The notes under the pieces: generated by a model
Seen by the model: the letters and a program-made list of their open reading frames with translations, nothing else
Database searches by the model: none
What the model was told of the DNA's origin: nothing
Translations under genes and position numbers: made by a program
Part shown: in pieces, positions 23,701-39,000 of the stretch
Layout: the number at the start of each line of letters is the position of its first letter
How positions within the stretch are numbered: position 1 is the first letter of the stretch
NCBI GenBank assembly: GCA_964016885.1
Contig: OZ024740.1
Location: forward strand, 303,110,045 to 303,174,044
DNA: 64,000 bases
Direction of reading: 5' to 3'
Source: Eledone cirrhosa
Taxonomy: Eukaryota; Mollusca; Cephalopoda; Octopoda; Eledonidae

Positions 23701-26700
23701 ATAGAAATTCTTTTGAAATGAATTCAAATAAAGATCATCCATTTTTACTTTTCTTATTTTATTTCATTCTTTAACTGTCTTACTCATTCTTTCCTTCACT
23801 TCTGGATATTGTTTCCTCTCTTACTTTCCCTTCATATCTCACAACAATATTCCTACTTCTACAAATCTTTCTTCCGACCATTTATTACTACTTTTCTCCA
23901 ATAGAATTCTTGCAGTGTTTTATTTAAAATTATCCCAAATCCTCTAATATTTACCACCATCAAAATTTTAATAAGTTTTTAAAAAAGTATGTTCTTAGGA
24001 ATCATGTCAGTTTGTACTAATGATTTGACAAAAATTAATAGAAAATGTTTAATTCGTAAATAAAAGAAAATATAAATTATATAACTAACAGAAACGTCAA
24101 GAGGAAAATGTTGCATGTAAATTAATTTCAACCCAGCATCACCCAATTATTATTATGGGGTTTTAATTTCACTTCCAGGATGCCTTATACTTGTGTTAGT
24201 GTCACCAGTTCTCATTTAAAAAAAATAGATTATATTTTCTTTACAGATACTATTTTTCATTAATTAGATTTAAGTTATATTAATTCAGAAATGTTTCTCA
24301 GTAAAGGATAATAAAAAAAAAAAAGTGGTTTGAAGCATGACTAATTATTGTATATTTTAGAAGTAAGGATACTTAAAATATTCCAAATGGTTTCTAGTAA
24401 GCACTGTTATGAAAACTATAAACATAGCTAAGAGGAACATCCAAACTTTTATAATTTAAGCCAAACTGTTCTTAAAATAAATAAGATTGGAATATTTTAT
24501 GTGAACCTTATATGCATGTGAATAGACCAAACAATATATTTGTATATATAAATAATATGTATCTATTTCAAGCATGCCTATCTGGGTATCTAACTATGCA
24601 TGTAAATGAATGAGTGAGTAATTAGTTTCAGTCTTACATAGTAAAGGTTTATTGAGAAAGCAGCCTTTTCACATTTAATGTAAATATATGCAAAAATGTC
24701 TCTGAATAATTAGAAATTTGGAATATGTGTACATATGACATAAGGATAAGTTAATAAATAACCAAATTGTTATCCTTACTATGTATATGTGAATTCGTAC
24801 CATAAAAGAATGAATGTCTTGTTCACAGTTATTCTTTGTTTAACTGCATACAATATTTTGCTAGAGCTTTTACTTTTCGATTTCTTTAATTATTTTTAAT
24901 AATCACTCTTTGTATTACCTCCTTTTTATAAGCCCACTCAAGTTGAAAATTTTTCAACAGTGAAATATATGTTCTTGTTCTACCAGTGTCTTATATATTA
25001 CATCCAATACATCATATACTCTATACTTAGAAGGAATGTGAATTTCATAATATAGTCATGTTATAAATTAAATCCTTGATAAGCATTGCCCAATGTTCCT
25101 TCCGTAAAAGTTTTTTCCATTAGTATTCCTTCAGGAACATTCCTCTTTTAAAGAGATATAGCATAAATAGAGATCCAACTTCTAAGACCCTAATAAATTA
25201 AAACAAATCTTCATGAATACAAATTTTTCTGATTCTCGTATAATTTTTCTGATTCTGGTATATAATTTCCTTATCTATATCTAAAGACTGCACAGACTTT
25301 GTGCAGTGTTAGTTAGAAACTAAATGTTTTTATCTGAATTCTCACTATCTGTTTTGTAGCTAGTCAGTGGCAACATTTTTTCTAAATTGCTGTAGTCACA
25401 AACAAACATGAAATTATATTTTACTATCCATAAATTAACCAGTTAAAAAATCTATAAATAAACTAAAATGTTCAAAGAATGCATTTTAACCATATGATCA
25501 GATGCAATTATTGGAGATATAATAAACTTCTGTTTATTGTTCTGGAAAGTCATGCTTCAATGCTACATACATTCAAAATCTGTAAACTTGCCATGGCTAA
25601 TTAAATAGGATATGATCTGCATACAAAGGCACTACTCTAAAGCCACAATTTTGGCGTGAATTTCTTCGCTCACTAATCTATTAGGCAAAAAGTTATAGAG
25701 TGTTATATATATGCAAATTTGGTAAATATTTTAATATGCAGTGAAGTTAAGATGCCTTACTACTTGACCAAATGGGATTTGCAAAGCATTATGACTGACA
25801 AGAGGTTTCACTTCTAATTCAATGTTCATAGGAGGAAAAGTGTTCAATATTACAAGATGTATTTAGGTAGCATGAACTTATTGATTTCTCATTTATGCAC
25901 AAGGCCAAAGTTGATTAAATCTTGACTGGCACTCTATTTTGTTGACCTCAAAAGGATGAAAGGCAAAGTTGACCTTGGTGAGAATTAAACTCAGAATATA
26001 AAAAAGTCGAAACAATTACTGTAATGGCATTTTATCTGATGTTCTACAAATAGAGCCAATCTACCACCTTATTAATATGCAAATATTTAAAAATATTCAT
26101 CCTTGTTCGAGTGAAAAGAGATATCAAACAATAAAAGAAAAATATTACAGAACTGAGGAATAACTTAGAATTTATTAAAGACTAAAATTTAAATGTGGCC
26201 ATACAAGGAGTGGACACAATATGAAAAAAGGAAGTACAAGTTGGAACTGAAGCCTAAATTTTCTCGTAAATACTTTGATGCATTTTCACTTATATTATTT
26301 AGGCCTTTATAAATTTAACCAAATCCTTATAAATATATTTCAAGCATCTGAGTCCTCATTATCAGCTGTTTACCAATTTGCTGAGGTCTCAAATAAACAC
26401 ACACACACACATATATATACATAAGAAGTGTAAGTTGGTAATTAAATAACACATACTCGAATTAATATATACATATATATGTAAAGCCTCAATTTGTCAA
26501 CCATATAGTTGTTTTCTCAACTTGTCTGAACTTTTATATATATATACATATATTATTTATAATCCATAAATTAGCCAATTGATATAATTATATATCAAGC
26601 AAGATCTTCAAAGAATACATTTCGATATTTTGAAACTAAGTAAATAAATAGAGATTTTTAAAATATTAGAACTAGCTGTCACGCAAACCTAAATCTGTTA

Positions 26701-29700
26701 GTAGGATTTTTAAAGTAGGTTTGACATCCATCTAATGCTTACCCTTTAATTTCTTATGTCCTGTCTTATCACAGACTTAAATTTTTTTTAAATAATAAAA
26801 AGAAAACTAAATATTAACATAAGTAGATATCTTCTGTAATGCTGAATTTGTTGTATATAGTTCTATATCCGCTTTGTAAATATATTAGTAGTTTAAACTC
26901 AAACCTCCTCATGCAATGTTATTTGCAATAATGCATCTAATTCTATTAATTTGTTCCAGGCTGTGTACCTTAACTATATATTTATTTATGTTACCACTGT
27001 TTTTATAATCATTACAAGCTGTTTTCTCTCTCCCTATGTAAAGAATATATAAGTAGATGGAAATGTATGCGAGTTAGGCATTTCCATTGTATTTCTATTT
27101 TACATTTTCTACACCATTTATAAACACAATATGTAGTCATTTAAACATTTATTCTATTAAACAGTATTCAAAATTACCTTATATTCAACACACATTCAAA
27201 TTACTTTAGAAAGACATGAACCCCATAACTTCTATGTTCATTCTATGCAGAAGTATTTAACTGATAAAGTTAATCACCTTCATTATGAAACATCAGGTGG
27301 TTACTTCTCTATGCAAGAAACAAATGTAATAAATATGATATTTCTTCATGCCACTATATAGATGTGAATGTGTGCATGAAGGTGAAAAAGTAATACTACA
27401 TTACTATAACTTTTGTCACCTGTTAATCTAAAAAAGAATTGCCAATAATTTGCTTCAAGGTTCATGACATAAATAAAGGCTGTAGTAGTTAATTTAAGAT
27501 ACATTTGATGGTGTTTCCCTGTATGTGGTTTTTCAGGATATTTAAAGCAAAGCTTATGATCTATGTATACCCTCCCCAGTTAGTGATTTATTTGAACTCC
27601 TGTAGGTTAATTCCTATAGGGAAAATGTGGGCATGAAGAAATTCCAAGTGGTTGTTTCTAGGTAGAAGAAATTGGGCAAAATGCTTAGTTCAGAATTCAT
27701 ATATGTGGAAGAATAGAGAGAGGATGTTTTCAAGGTTTCCTTTCATGAAAGCAATGTAGATGTGTTTACATTGTATGAAGGCTAATATTGAAATGCATAA
27801 TGTTGATTATAAGTGGTATAAACTACATAAGAGTGCCTGTTGTTTGAATTAAGATCATTAATGTATAATAGAAAACTTCTATTCAAAAAGAAAAAAATAA
27901 CATGATTTCATAAGTCATGAAACTGAACTAGGAGGCTCTTTTACTAGGTACCTATAAATATATATATAATTAGATGAATATATATATATGCGTGGGATGT
28001 AGATATTTTTTGTTGAATCATCAGTCTGAAGAGCAGATTGATAATGGAGTCAGGTCCATAACTTCTATGGGTGACTCTCTACCAAAAAAAAAATTCTACT
28101 AAAGAAACTGCTTGAATATGTAGTGCAGGAGCCTTCTGAGGGTGTATCCAATCCAGTACCACATTCTCCACTTGATCTCTGCTGGGTTTGCTCTCATAAA
28201 CCTTTTCTGCTGATCTACTTCGATTTGCTGATTCTAAGTATCCCCTTAAGGCAGAGTTGATGCTGGTCTGAATGTTTTTAAAGTGTTTTTCACATACCTT
28301 CAAGTCTCAGTCCCATACAATATGACTGACATCATGTTTGTATTGAAATTACAAATTTTAATGTTCTTGACGATTAGTCTCAACTTCAAAATGATATTTA
28401 GCAGGAGTAATGTGAGGCATATAGGCCGCGAATTGGCAGAGTCATTAGAACATTGAATAGAATATTTTGTGGTATTCATTTCACTTCACTGCTCTCTGAG
28501 TTTAAATCCTGCCAAGGTCAACTTTGCCATTCATCCATTCAAGGTCGATAAAAAAAAATGTACCAGTCTGGTTCAATTTCCTCTGTATCTCTTTCTCACT
28601 TCCATTCTCACAAACTTTCTATTCTTCTCTGGACGAAATCTACTGTATTCAAACCAGGAGAGGGATGGGTTCTGTCAGGTTTAAAAAAAGCCCTAGAAAT
28701 GCCATTTGTCAATACAGTGCCCCTACAACTCCTTCAGGGCTTATGGGACTATGCATGCAATGTGAGGCACGTGAATATATAACCAAGCCAAATAGTGAAA
28801 TATAAATATCTATAATATACACAATCTCCAAATTATATCTATAGCAGATAGCAATAACACAATGCCTATGTTGTGAGTTGTGGAAATACACAGTAGGATG
28901 TAAACCAATGATATGTAAAAACAGCCAGAATACCAATAACAAACAATTTGCTACAAAAAAATGAACTTTTTGCAAGTGATAAAGTGCATTGAAATCAACT
29001 TGATTTCAGAAAGTTTGTGCACTATGTTATATATATAAACAGCAACACACAACTTATGAATTTCTTTGCACAGTGCTGTTGAGACATGAAGTCATCAAAG
29101 ACTTTTGTGAACTTGACTACCAGAAAAAGACTGTGTCTGGAAATTAGTTATATTGTAGATATTTCTATTTCAATATGAATATGTGGTTACTTTGATAACT
29201 TTCGGCCAGTATTGGCACAGGCTATGTCTAACTTAAAAGCAAACTCAAGTGCTTTTTTATTTGAACATTATCTATACACATTGGGGGTGAGGGAGACAAT
29301 ACACAGGCATATGCAAGTGTGGAATATTAAAGGAAATATATTTAAGTACTGCATTTGACTACTAACTACATAGACATGAATTCCAATCTTCCCAATATAG
29401 CCATTGGATTATGTCTTTGGTAAGCACATTCCACAGCATGATAGAGTTTACTAAATTAATATGTTCACTACTACTTCATGGATAAATAGGTAATATTTAG
29501 AGGGGCATTTAGCTGTAAAATCATTTTCTCCACAGGCTTTCTCATTCATGTTACAATGAAGAGGTTAATGTTAACTACATACACACATACATTCATACAT
29601 ACATATACATAAACACATGTATATATACATATATATATATGTGTGTGTATGTATGTATATAGTTCAAGGAAATGAAAAACAGAGGTACAAAAAGTCTTAT

Positions 29701-29959
29701 TATTTTCATGCCTTATATGGAAAAGGGGATATATATATATATATATATATATATGAATGCATGCATGGTCCTGCTTTTCCAGAGGTCATTTTTATATCTG
29801 TCAGAACCCATTTCTCTCCTGGCAGATTTCTTCCAGAAAAGGATAGAGAGATTGAGAGAATAGAAGTGAGAAAGAGATATAAGGGAAAAATATACCCCAG
29901 TACTTGACGTTAATTCTTTTTACAGACCTAAAAAGAATGAAAGGCAAAGCTGGCCTCAA

Positions 29960-29994
<35 letters not shown>

Positions 29995-31671
29995 CATAAA
30001 ACATGCTATTAGCTAAATATTACTAAAGTGCTTTGATGTCTCTACCATATTCAAATAAATTTCTGTATAGCATTATATGTTTCTATGTTAATATATTTTC
30101 TCACTGGCATTTGCTTTGATTAAATATTTTATTAGATTGCTAGCATTAGATTAGATAACTAATATTACATTATTAGTTGTATTGAATTACTTGTCCTGCT
30201 ACCAGATATAGAATTTTACAGACTTTTGAATTATTCCAAATATTGCTTTCCATAGGATTAATGATCTATCATATCTCAATTATAGAAATGTTTACCTCCC
30301 ACCTGTTCCATTTCCATTTCCCCATATCCTTGACCATGTCTGATCCTTTCATTCAATAAGTTCAGGATTAGGAATTGCTGACCACAAGTCTCTGGCATTT
30401 AATTTGGTTTCCAATAATGAACAGTATACAATTTTGTAAACATTTGGAAATTGCACATATTTACTCTTTTAACCAAAGATACATTATATCCCTTGCAAAA
30501 GGAGGCATATATATGTATGTTTTATTTATTAGTGAAAGTAAAAGAGTTTCCTATAGCATTTTGAGTCACTTCTAGACTATGTAAATTTAGAATTGTTAAT
30601 ATAAAGAGGAATTACTGAAGGTGAAACAAAACATTTGATGAGGATATAGTTCTTGCAAAAATTAATTGGAAAATATTTCCATGCAATGTCTGCTAGTTAA
30701 AAATCTCGAGTTGGTAAGCAGATGCAAGATGGTTACATTGAATGAATTTCAAAGGGGCCGACTACTCCTGTAATAGAAGAAGCAAAGAAGATCCAATGAA
30801 ATACTTAGCTCAGTATTTGGGTGAATGGTTATTGCATGTATGTATGGTCCTGTAACTTTAGAGGGGGTCATAGGGTGTCATATTGACATACAGCGTTTCT
30901 ATGGCATGTTTTAAACCTGATGGAGCCCATCTTCTCTCTGTCTGAATACAGCAGATTTCTTCCAGAGAAGGATAGAGACAGTAAGAGAATGGATGTGAGG
31001 AAGAGATTATAGAGGAAGGATCGACCTCAGTAGTACCATGGTCATTAGAGTGTTGATAAATGGAAGACTTACTATTGGTCAGACTGTTTTGATAGATAAA
31101 TGAAAGTCTTGCTATTGGTCAGACTGGTTTGAAAGATAAATCTCAGACTTCGTTAAATTTGAGCTATGTAAAAGTATGGAATATTTTAAGATATGTATTC
31201 AGAATATAAGAGACATATTTAGTGATCATAGTCTCAGGTCAGTTCAAGTCTTGTGTGGGAAATTGTGTTGATGATGAAAACTCTAGAATATAAACCATCA
31301 GGTGGATTATATTTGCATTTTACACTGATTTTTCCTGGGAATTACATTAAGGATAAGCATATATTTGGAGTACTCAAGCTTATGTGTGGTTGAGTACTCC
31401 ACATGGATCAGACATTCCGTTGGTCAAACAGCTGAATGTTCAATAATGAAACTAACAGAGGATCCATCCATATTCTCATCATCAACATCCTCATCATCAT
31501 CATTATCATATATTTATGTACATGTTGCAAGTAAACACAAACACTTGAATCATATACCAAATATAATTTTACAAATGAAAATGAAATGCAAAGTAAGAAG
31601 AGTGATGTAATAGCAATAATATATTGTTTGATACATAATAGGCACTAAATTATTTTATTTATATACCCACA

Positions 31672-31706
<35 letters not shown>

Positions 31707-32970
31707 CTATGACTACTGTCCAATGGTTATATATATATATATATATATATATATAACCATTGGACAGTAGTCGTAGCTTTCAAGGGTTTTAGTTGATCAT
31801 ATGCTTAATTTATCACTCCCTATTTGTTAAACCAATGAGTTTTGTGACATAAAGAAACAGAACATAAGCAACAGTAAATGGAACATTGGTCAATTTCTCT
31901 TAGATTTTGAGGAATTAAACTCCCCTGAAGAGAATGGTTGATTCTTCAATTATTGGTGGTTTCAATAAAAATTCTTCCCCATATGAAACTATGGTAGGTA
32001 GATCTATGTATAGGCAAGTTTAGATAGACTATTTTATTCTCATCTATCTTGTTTATACTCCCATGAATTGAGTTTTTTCTCATTTAATTTTAATATGTAT
32101 ATTTTCCATGCTTGCATGGGTTGGATGGGTCCTTCTCAGCATGGCATTTCTCCACTCATGTTCCTTCATCATCTCCTCTGTGAGTCTCAGTGACTTGAAG
32201 TCAGCTAGAGAGAGAGAGAGAAAAGGAGGAGGATGGGAGGCATGACTGTGTGGTGACGAAGTTTGCTTTATGACATTGTGGTTCCAGGGTTGATAGTTGA
32301 AGCCTCATCAGGCCGTTGCTTATCCTTGGTTTCCTTAGTGTTAAGCAACTATCCTCAGTTTTCTTAGTGTTAGTACAAGTCTCTCCCTGGATAGGATGCC
32401 AGTTTATTGCAAGATTAACTCACCAGCTACAGCTGGTACTCACTCTCAGCTGATTGTACTCTAGCAACTTGAAATAAAATGTTTTGCCCCAGAGTCCAAC
32501 ACACAATCTGATCTAGGAATCAAATTGATCATGCATCAAGCATCCTAACTAAATATTTTCTATTCTATTCTTGGATTGATTTATTCCATATGAGTGGAAT
32601 TTGATAGATGGATAGATAACATTTTTAGACATGTCTAAAAAATAATGTTGTTATTTATATTGTTTATATTTTATAAATATATATGTATATATATATAAAT
32701 CATCATCCTCCTCATCATCATCCTCATATTTTAACATCCTCTTTCCCTGCTAACAGGGCTTGGCTAAGTCTTCATAGACCAAGTCAGTACTGAAATGGGG
32801 CTACTGACCTCCCAGACAGATCCTCCCAACCCCTTATTTGGTAAAATTTCTATGGCCAGAGCTCAGCGATTGGGTCCCAACTCTTTATGATATAACCATA
32901 CTCTACTACCCCAAGTATTGCGTACTCTGTTGAGTAATCGTCAAACCAGTTTCAAACTGAATCCATCCTG

Positions 32971-33024
<54 letters not shown>

Positions 33025-36000
33025 ATATATATATATTTATTAAAATAACAGATTAAAGTTTAAGCAAAGAATCGCTGCTTTCACCCTTAACAGGATCTTC
33101 TGAAACTAAAAAATCAATCTGTGAACTCAGAAATAAATGTTTCAAAAAACGTTGCAGCCGAAGGAAAACAGGAAGACAATACTTTGGTTTGTGAAGACGT
33201 TCCCTGGCAATGAATGGAAAAAAGCGAAGATGATACGTTGTTATGTGGAGCGATGAGAACAATTACACGCAAAGACAAACCCCCGTTTATGGTATAAATG
33301 GAGTCATTAGACTAATATTCCATTTAGGAAACCGAATGATTCTTGGCTTCAGAGTTAAGAATAATGTAAATAAATTAGTTGAACGAAAATGGCAGAGGTT
33401 ATTAAAATCATAAACGCAATAATAATTAAATATATACATACATGCATCTATATACGTACATACATGTGCATACACGAAAACACCTGCCATGCATGCATAT
33501 ACATGCATGTACACATAAACACGCACACACATACATAAATCCGTGCGACACATGTACCCGCACACATACGAACATATACACCAAATACACATAAAAAAAT
33601 ATATATGTGTGTGTATATATACATATAATTATATAAACGTATATAAATATACACACATAAATACGTATATAACACACACACACACATACCTAAAGGTAAA
33701 TCCACATATGTTCACCAAACGTACGTCAACCAAAACACAATGTACACATATACACACCTTACATAAGTGCAAACACACATACACACATACACACACAAAC
33801 ACAAAATACACACATACACATATACCAGTATATATAATATAATATATACACCTATAACAAATACAAGCATATATACGTACGAGAAAGTATACGTACCTTC
33901 ACAAAACATACGGGTAAGGTATACTTACAAATAAGTAATGGTATAAACATAAAATATACTTAGCTAACACATCAAGACGTAAATTATCCACGTATTGTTC
34001 GTACTATCCGTTAGGGTATAATGTGGAGCTGTAATACAGGAAGGTTTTATGCAATTTGTGTTTACAAATCATCATGTTTGCTCTAGGGTTCTTATATATT
34101 TGAAATATATTTATCCTTATCGAGCCCTCTTTGGATTTTAGTCTTCACATTTATTATTATTACTATATATATATATATATTATTCATATATATACAACAT
34201 ATATAATATATGACATATAGTATATGTCATATATTATTATATGCATATATGCCTAGGACATCTTTTTATGAAGTGTTTGCCCAATGAAAGCTGAACAATT
34301 ACAGCTCTTGCTAACTAACCACAGTGAATCAGTCACTTTGGATGTTGACTATGCTAGTTATCACCCATTTATAGTGTTGGCTAGTCAGCTATTGCCTAAT
34401 TTCCTGTCACACAGTTACTACAGAACCATATATTTCTAATCAACATAATACTCTCTGCAATACAGAAGTAAATTTAATTCCTATAGTTTTAGAGATTGCT
34501 ACAGTGGAAAGTATATATGATAATAAACCAAAAGACATTATTTATCATTTTTATTTATTAATATGGGAGAAAGATGTAGTGCCATGGTTTCTCTGGAATT
34601 TTTAGACTATGAGATTGAGATAACTGTATAATTCTTGCTGAAGAGTATTTGAGGCAAAAATATGGTTAGATTTGTAATGATACAGCTTTATCGAAAAATG
34701 TAGAGTTATTTGGAAAGTATTTTGATATGGGTTTAGATATTTAACCCTTTCATAACCACATTTCTAAAGAAATACACTCTATTTTAATTAATTAATGAAG
34801 AATTTTGAGGGATTTACTAAAATTATCATTTCATTAGTAAGATAGTAACTTAATGTAAGGTTCTTATATAAAATTATGTTCTAAGATTTTAATTTGAATT
34901 GGAAACATTCAAAGTGTGTGGTTTTATTTCATAGAACCAGAGCTGGTTTGGGCCGGGTTGGTAACTAAAGGGTTAATGACCTAACAAATAGCACGTGTAT
35001 TAGATTTAGGATAGCATTACTTTCCACTTGTCTATATGAAGTAGATATCCTCTCAAAATACAAGAAGTATTTGAATTGTGCATGTGTTAATATAGTAGTA
35101 CTTTAGTTGCATGATGCATGTGTCAGATGTTTACAGATAATATATTAAATAGTTTGAAATTACCATGAAATATTGAAGAAAGAGATAAGTGAACTACAAC
35201 TAAAGACAGTTCAATGGAAGAGAAAGGATTTAGGTGATAAAAGCATAAGTGTAATAAAAACTGTAAATAGGGCTTATAAGAGAGCCAGGGAGAGCCCCAC
35301 GTCCCATAAATCTTATGTAAATCCCACTCACCTCCCCAAAACTTCTAAGCCTCCTTGAATTTTTAGGGGACCCCTCCCCTCTTTGGAGTCTGAAGGAAGT
35401 CTTGTTCTGTCTTGCAAAATTTTTTTGAAAGCCTTATGTATATGTGTCAGGAGGGTGTCATAAGAATTTTAGCCTAAATACCTGTTAAAGAAGAAAGGAT
35501 TCATATAGTTCGAAGTCAATTAGAAAATTTTAAATAAACTGAAAAAATAGTTATGCTTAAGAAAAACACTTAGAGAGGTTCTTTTGCTGTACTCTTTTGA
35601 ATTATATGTAGTGCATGTGCTTGCTTCAATATCTTTATATAGATGTGATTCTGAGTGTATTTGTGTGTATTTAGAACTATATGGCATACTGATATGTATA
35701 TGTTTACCCACATGATACATGTATAGACAAACTGTCACTCTGTTATACTTCCAACCATTATGTTATTGCAATCTAATAAACCTTTTAAAGAACTTACCTG
35801 TTTAGATGGCTTAATGAAAATTTACCAATAAAATTTATATATAACTTTATAAAAACAACTTACACTCGATAGCCTTATAAATTTTAAAAGGCTTTCATTT
35901 AACAACTCCTAAAAGTCAACTCCTTTCCCCTTCAATTTTATTAATTTGCTTTACTTACTACAGGCAGTTTGTTCCCAAGAAGAAGGAAAATACAGAGGTA

Positions 36001-39000
36001 CAAGAAATGCAGTCGACAATGGGTGTCCGAGTAAGTAGTACTGAAACAAACAAATGTACTGTGGTATATGTTTGTAACATTTTCACATGTAGAAACCAGT
36101 TAATAGCTGTCAGCAAGACATTTTCATAGAATAGCTATTTGTCCAAAGTAGTTTACCCATTAGTGACTGTCTATCAAGTAGACACTAGTTTAGAAACATA
36201 AGGATTGGTCACTGACTAACTTGGAAATTTCCTCTTTTTTCCATACCTTCTCTGCCTGAACTTGATTCTATTTAGATTCCCTAATTCATCCAAAGCCCAC
36301 CCTCAGCCCCATTAAGAATTGTCATTTTGAAATTAATTCCACTTAACAGGTAACTCCACGCCAATCACCAAATGATGACATCATATATTCTGGAAATGAT
36401 GCTGAATGCAACAGTGATGACGAAGATGAATGCAGTTCTGTTGGATCTGGACTGGTTGATGAAATCATCACTCCAACAGTGATAGTCATCACCACACCAC
36501 GCCCAATTGACTCGTCTCCCAGGTAGGCTACACCCAATGCAAGCATTCCCTTCAGTCACTGCAAAACAATCTGGCTGAAACCTTAAAACATTTTCTTTAT
36601 TTTCAAAGAGCAAAAAGATATTGAACATTTTTTTCATTAATAATGTGTATCACGTGGCAAGTATTTACCACATAAAATTTTAAAAGTCAAATTATATTTT
36701 TTTTAATTATCATCTTGCCACATAGGGGTTGCTAATAAACAGACAACCAGACAGACAGACAGAGGTTGTGCTTTGAGGGTTGATTACCATCAGTTTCTGT
36801 GTATGAAACTGGTTTGCTCTTTGTTCAGAATTGAATTTTCTTAAAAATACAATTATTTTTCTCCAGTATGGATTATGGCAAATACTGTCTTTTATTTTCA
36901 TTTTCTCTCTCTAAAGATTTTTTCCTTCCCAAACACACGACTACATACATGTTTGTATGTGTTCTTTTGTATTTAAAATGTATAAATAACCTGGACATTC
37001 AGTTGATAGGATTTATTTTTATGTTGTAAGTGCTGGTGTTCAAAATTAACATTTAATTAGCTGGGTGAAACTAATAGAAAACTTAATTAGATATCAAACA
37101 TCAATTCTAGAAATGAATCTATAAAATTTTTTATAGAAAGTATATTTTTCATTGAATTTTCATTTACTAAACACTTTTTAAAAATTAGTAGGATGTAGTT
37201 CTCATCTGACTAATATGTTTGTTTTAGCTTATGAAAATAGTAATCTCAGTGTAATTCACAATTAACGTTTTTTTTTTAATCTTCAATCAATATACACTCA
37301 AAAGACACTCTTTGTACTGTAAGTAGCAGATATTTTCACTGATCTGTATGGATAAAACAAATAACTGCTTGCATTCAGTATGATACAATATAGATTTTAA
37401 GGGAAATATATATATTTTTTTTATATTTTCATTTTCCAATATTTCTTTGTTCAATACAAATCAAAGGTTTTCACTACACAATTCATACACTCTTTTCTAA
37501 ATGGACTGTGAAAATCCTATTTTTATGTATTTCTTTTGATATTTAAGTCTATATTCTGCTTAATGTCTCATTTGCTTGGCTTTTAGGAAAATCATTCAAA
37601 CTATTTCACCTCTCCTTCGACATTTCTACATATCTTCTTTTTGTTTTGTTTTTTAACATTAAAGTTAGACTTTCTTGGAAAACAAGCTATAGACTTTTGA
37701 AATATGTTTCATTTTCTACAGCATTTCACTAAAAATATTGATTTTACAAAGTTTGGGTTATTTTCATTTTTTTTTTTTTTTTGTACCATAAATTATATGT
37801 ATGTGTGTGTATATTTGTAAATTTGATTGTTTTTGTTGCTAGAATGTTTCTGAAAATTCCTACTTTTGCAGGTTTTGTTAGAAATGTTTTATCAAACGAT
37901 TCCTAGTCACTGACTCCCCAAGCAAGGAGCTTGTAATAATTTGTAACAATAGCTATTTGAGGCTAGAAAGGAAAGGCAATTCCTTCTTTGACTAGAATGT
38001 GATGCATGTTCCTTGTTTATTCTTTCAGTCACAATCTCAGTATATCATTCATAGTTATGAGTTATATGCATGCACAGGGAGGTGGTTGGAATGGATACTA
38101 TAGAAACCCTGTGCATGTGCATACATTTTTCCAACATATAGACCAACTAGGGAAGAAAAGTCTGAAAACTCTGATCACTCGTTTGTTTTGTCTGGACTGT
38201 TTCAGCTTCGCATCTGATAAAAGGGTAATAGCCCTGAAATATATGCCAAAATATACTGGGTAAAACATTACTTTGTTTTGTTTCATTTGTTATCATTTTC
38301 CCTTCGTATTTTCTACCACATTGTACCGACATGAAAAAAAGCATTTATTGGTCTTTTACTACATATCTCACATTACTTTGGATAAACTCCAGTATATATA
38401 TAAATATATTAACATATATGTTAACATATGTTATAAGAGATGACTACAAGGGTTAGTATCAAGAAGAGCATCCAGCTATAAAACACTGCCCCAAAATTCC
38501 TTTCCAACATAAGCCAACATGGAAACTACCCTTCGCACAAGTTGCTGGCCTTGTTTTTACATCCATTTTTCCCTGCTTGTCTGCATTGGATGAGACCTTT
38601 TCAGCACAACATCACTCCACTTGCTGTATTGCTTTGTCATTTCCTCTGTGAGATTTGGGGATTTGAGGTCAGCTCTCACCACTTCTCCCTAGGTCTTTCT
38701 TAGTCTACCTCTACTGCAGTTTTCTTCCACTGGTATTTCCTGACACTTCTTCACCCATCGATCATCATCCGTGTGCATCACGTGTCAGTACCAACATAGT
38801 CTTCTTTCCAACATCCCATCTCAGATTCCTCAAATTAGAAATCATTATTTCTTCCTGATGAATTTTGGCTCTTAGCATTCTGAGTTCAAATCTAATTATG
38901 ACCTTCTTCATTTGTAGACTTAATCTGTCACCTTGTTCAACCCCACAACCTGTCCCTCCACTGTAATAGTAGAAACTATTATATTATTAAGAGGAATAGT

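Larger units (their letters stand above)
21919..35963 (+). other. Neurexin intron (14 kb)
   Basis: The intron lies between donor GTATGT and acceptor TTACTACAG. Recognised contents are SINE fragments near 25.9, 28.4, 29.8, 30.9 and 32.3 kb, a minus-strand LINE scrap at 28.1 kb, a short tandem repeat at 31.05 kb, a fold-back at 31.7 kb, a LINE 3'-end scrap at 32.1 kb, a CA/TA-rich block at 33.4-33.9 kb and a TTAA-flanked miniature element at 34.74 kb. From 21919 to 25900 and from 26070 to 28000 I see only AT-rich sequence with no coding signal. Confidence 0.85.

Noticed and set aside
36343..36637. Minus-strand frames over exon d
   Set aside because: Antisense of a clear neurexin exon with good splice sites.
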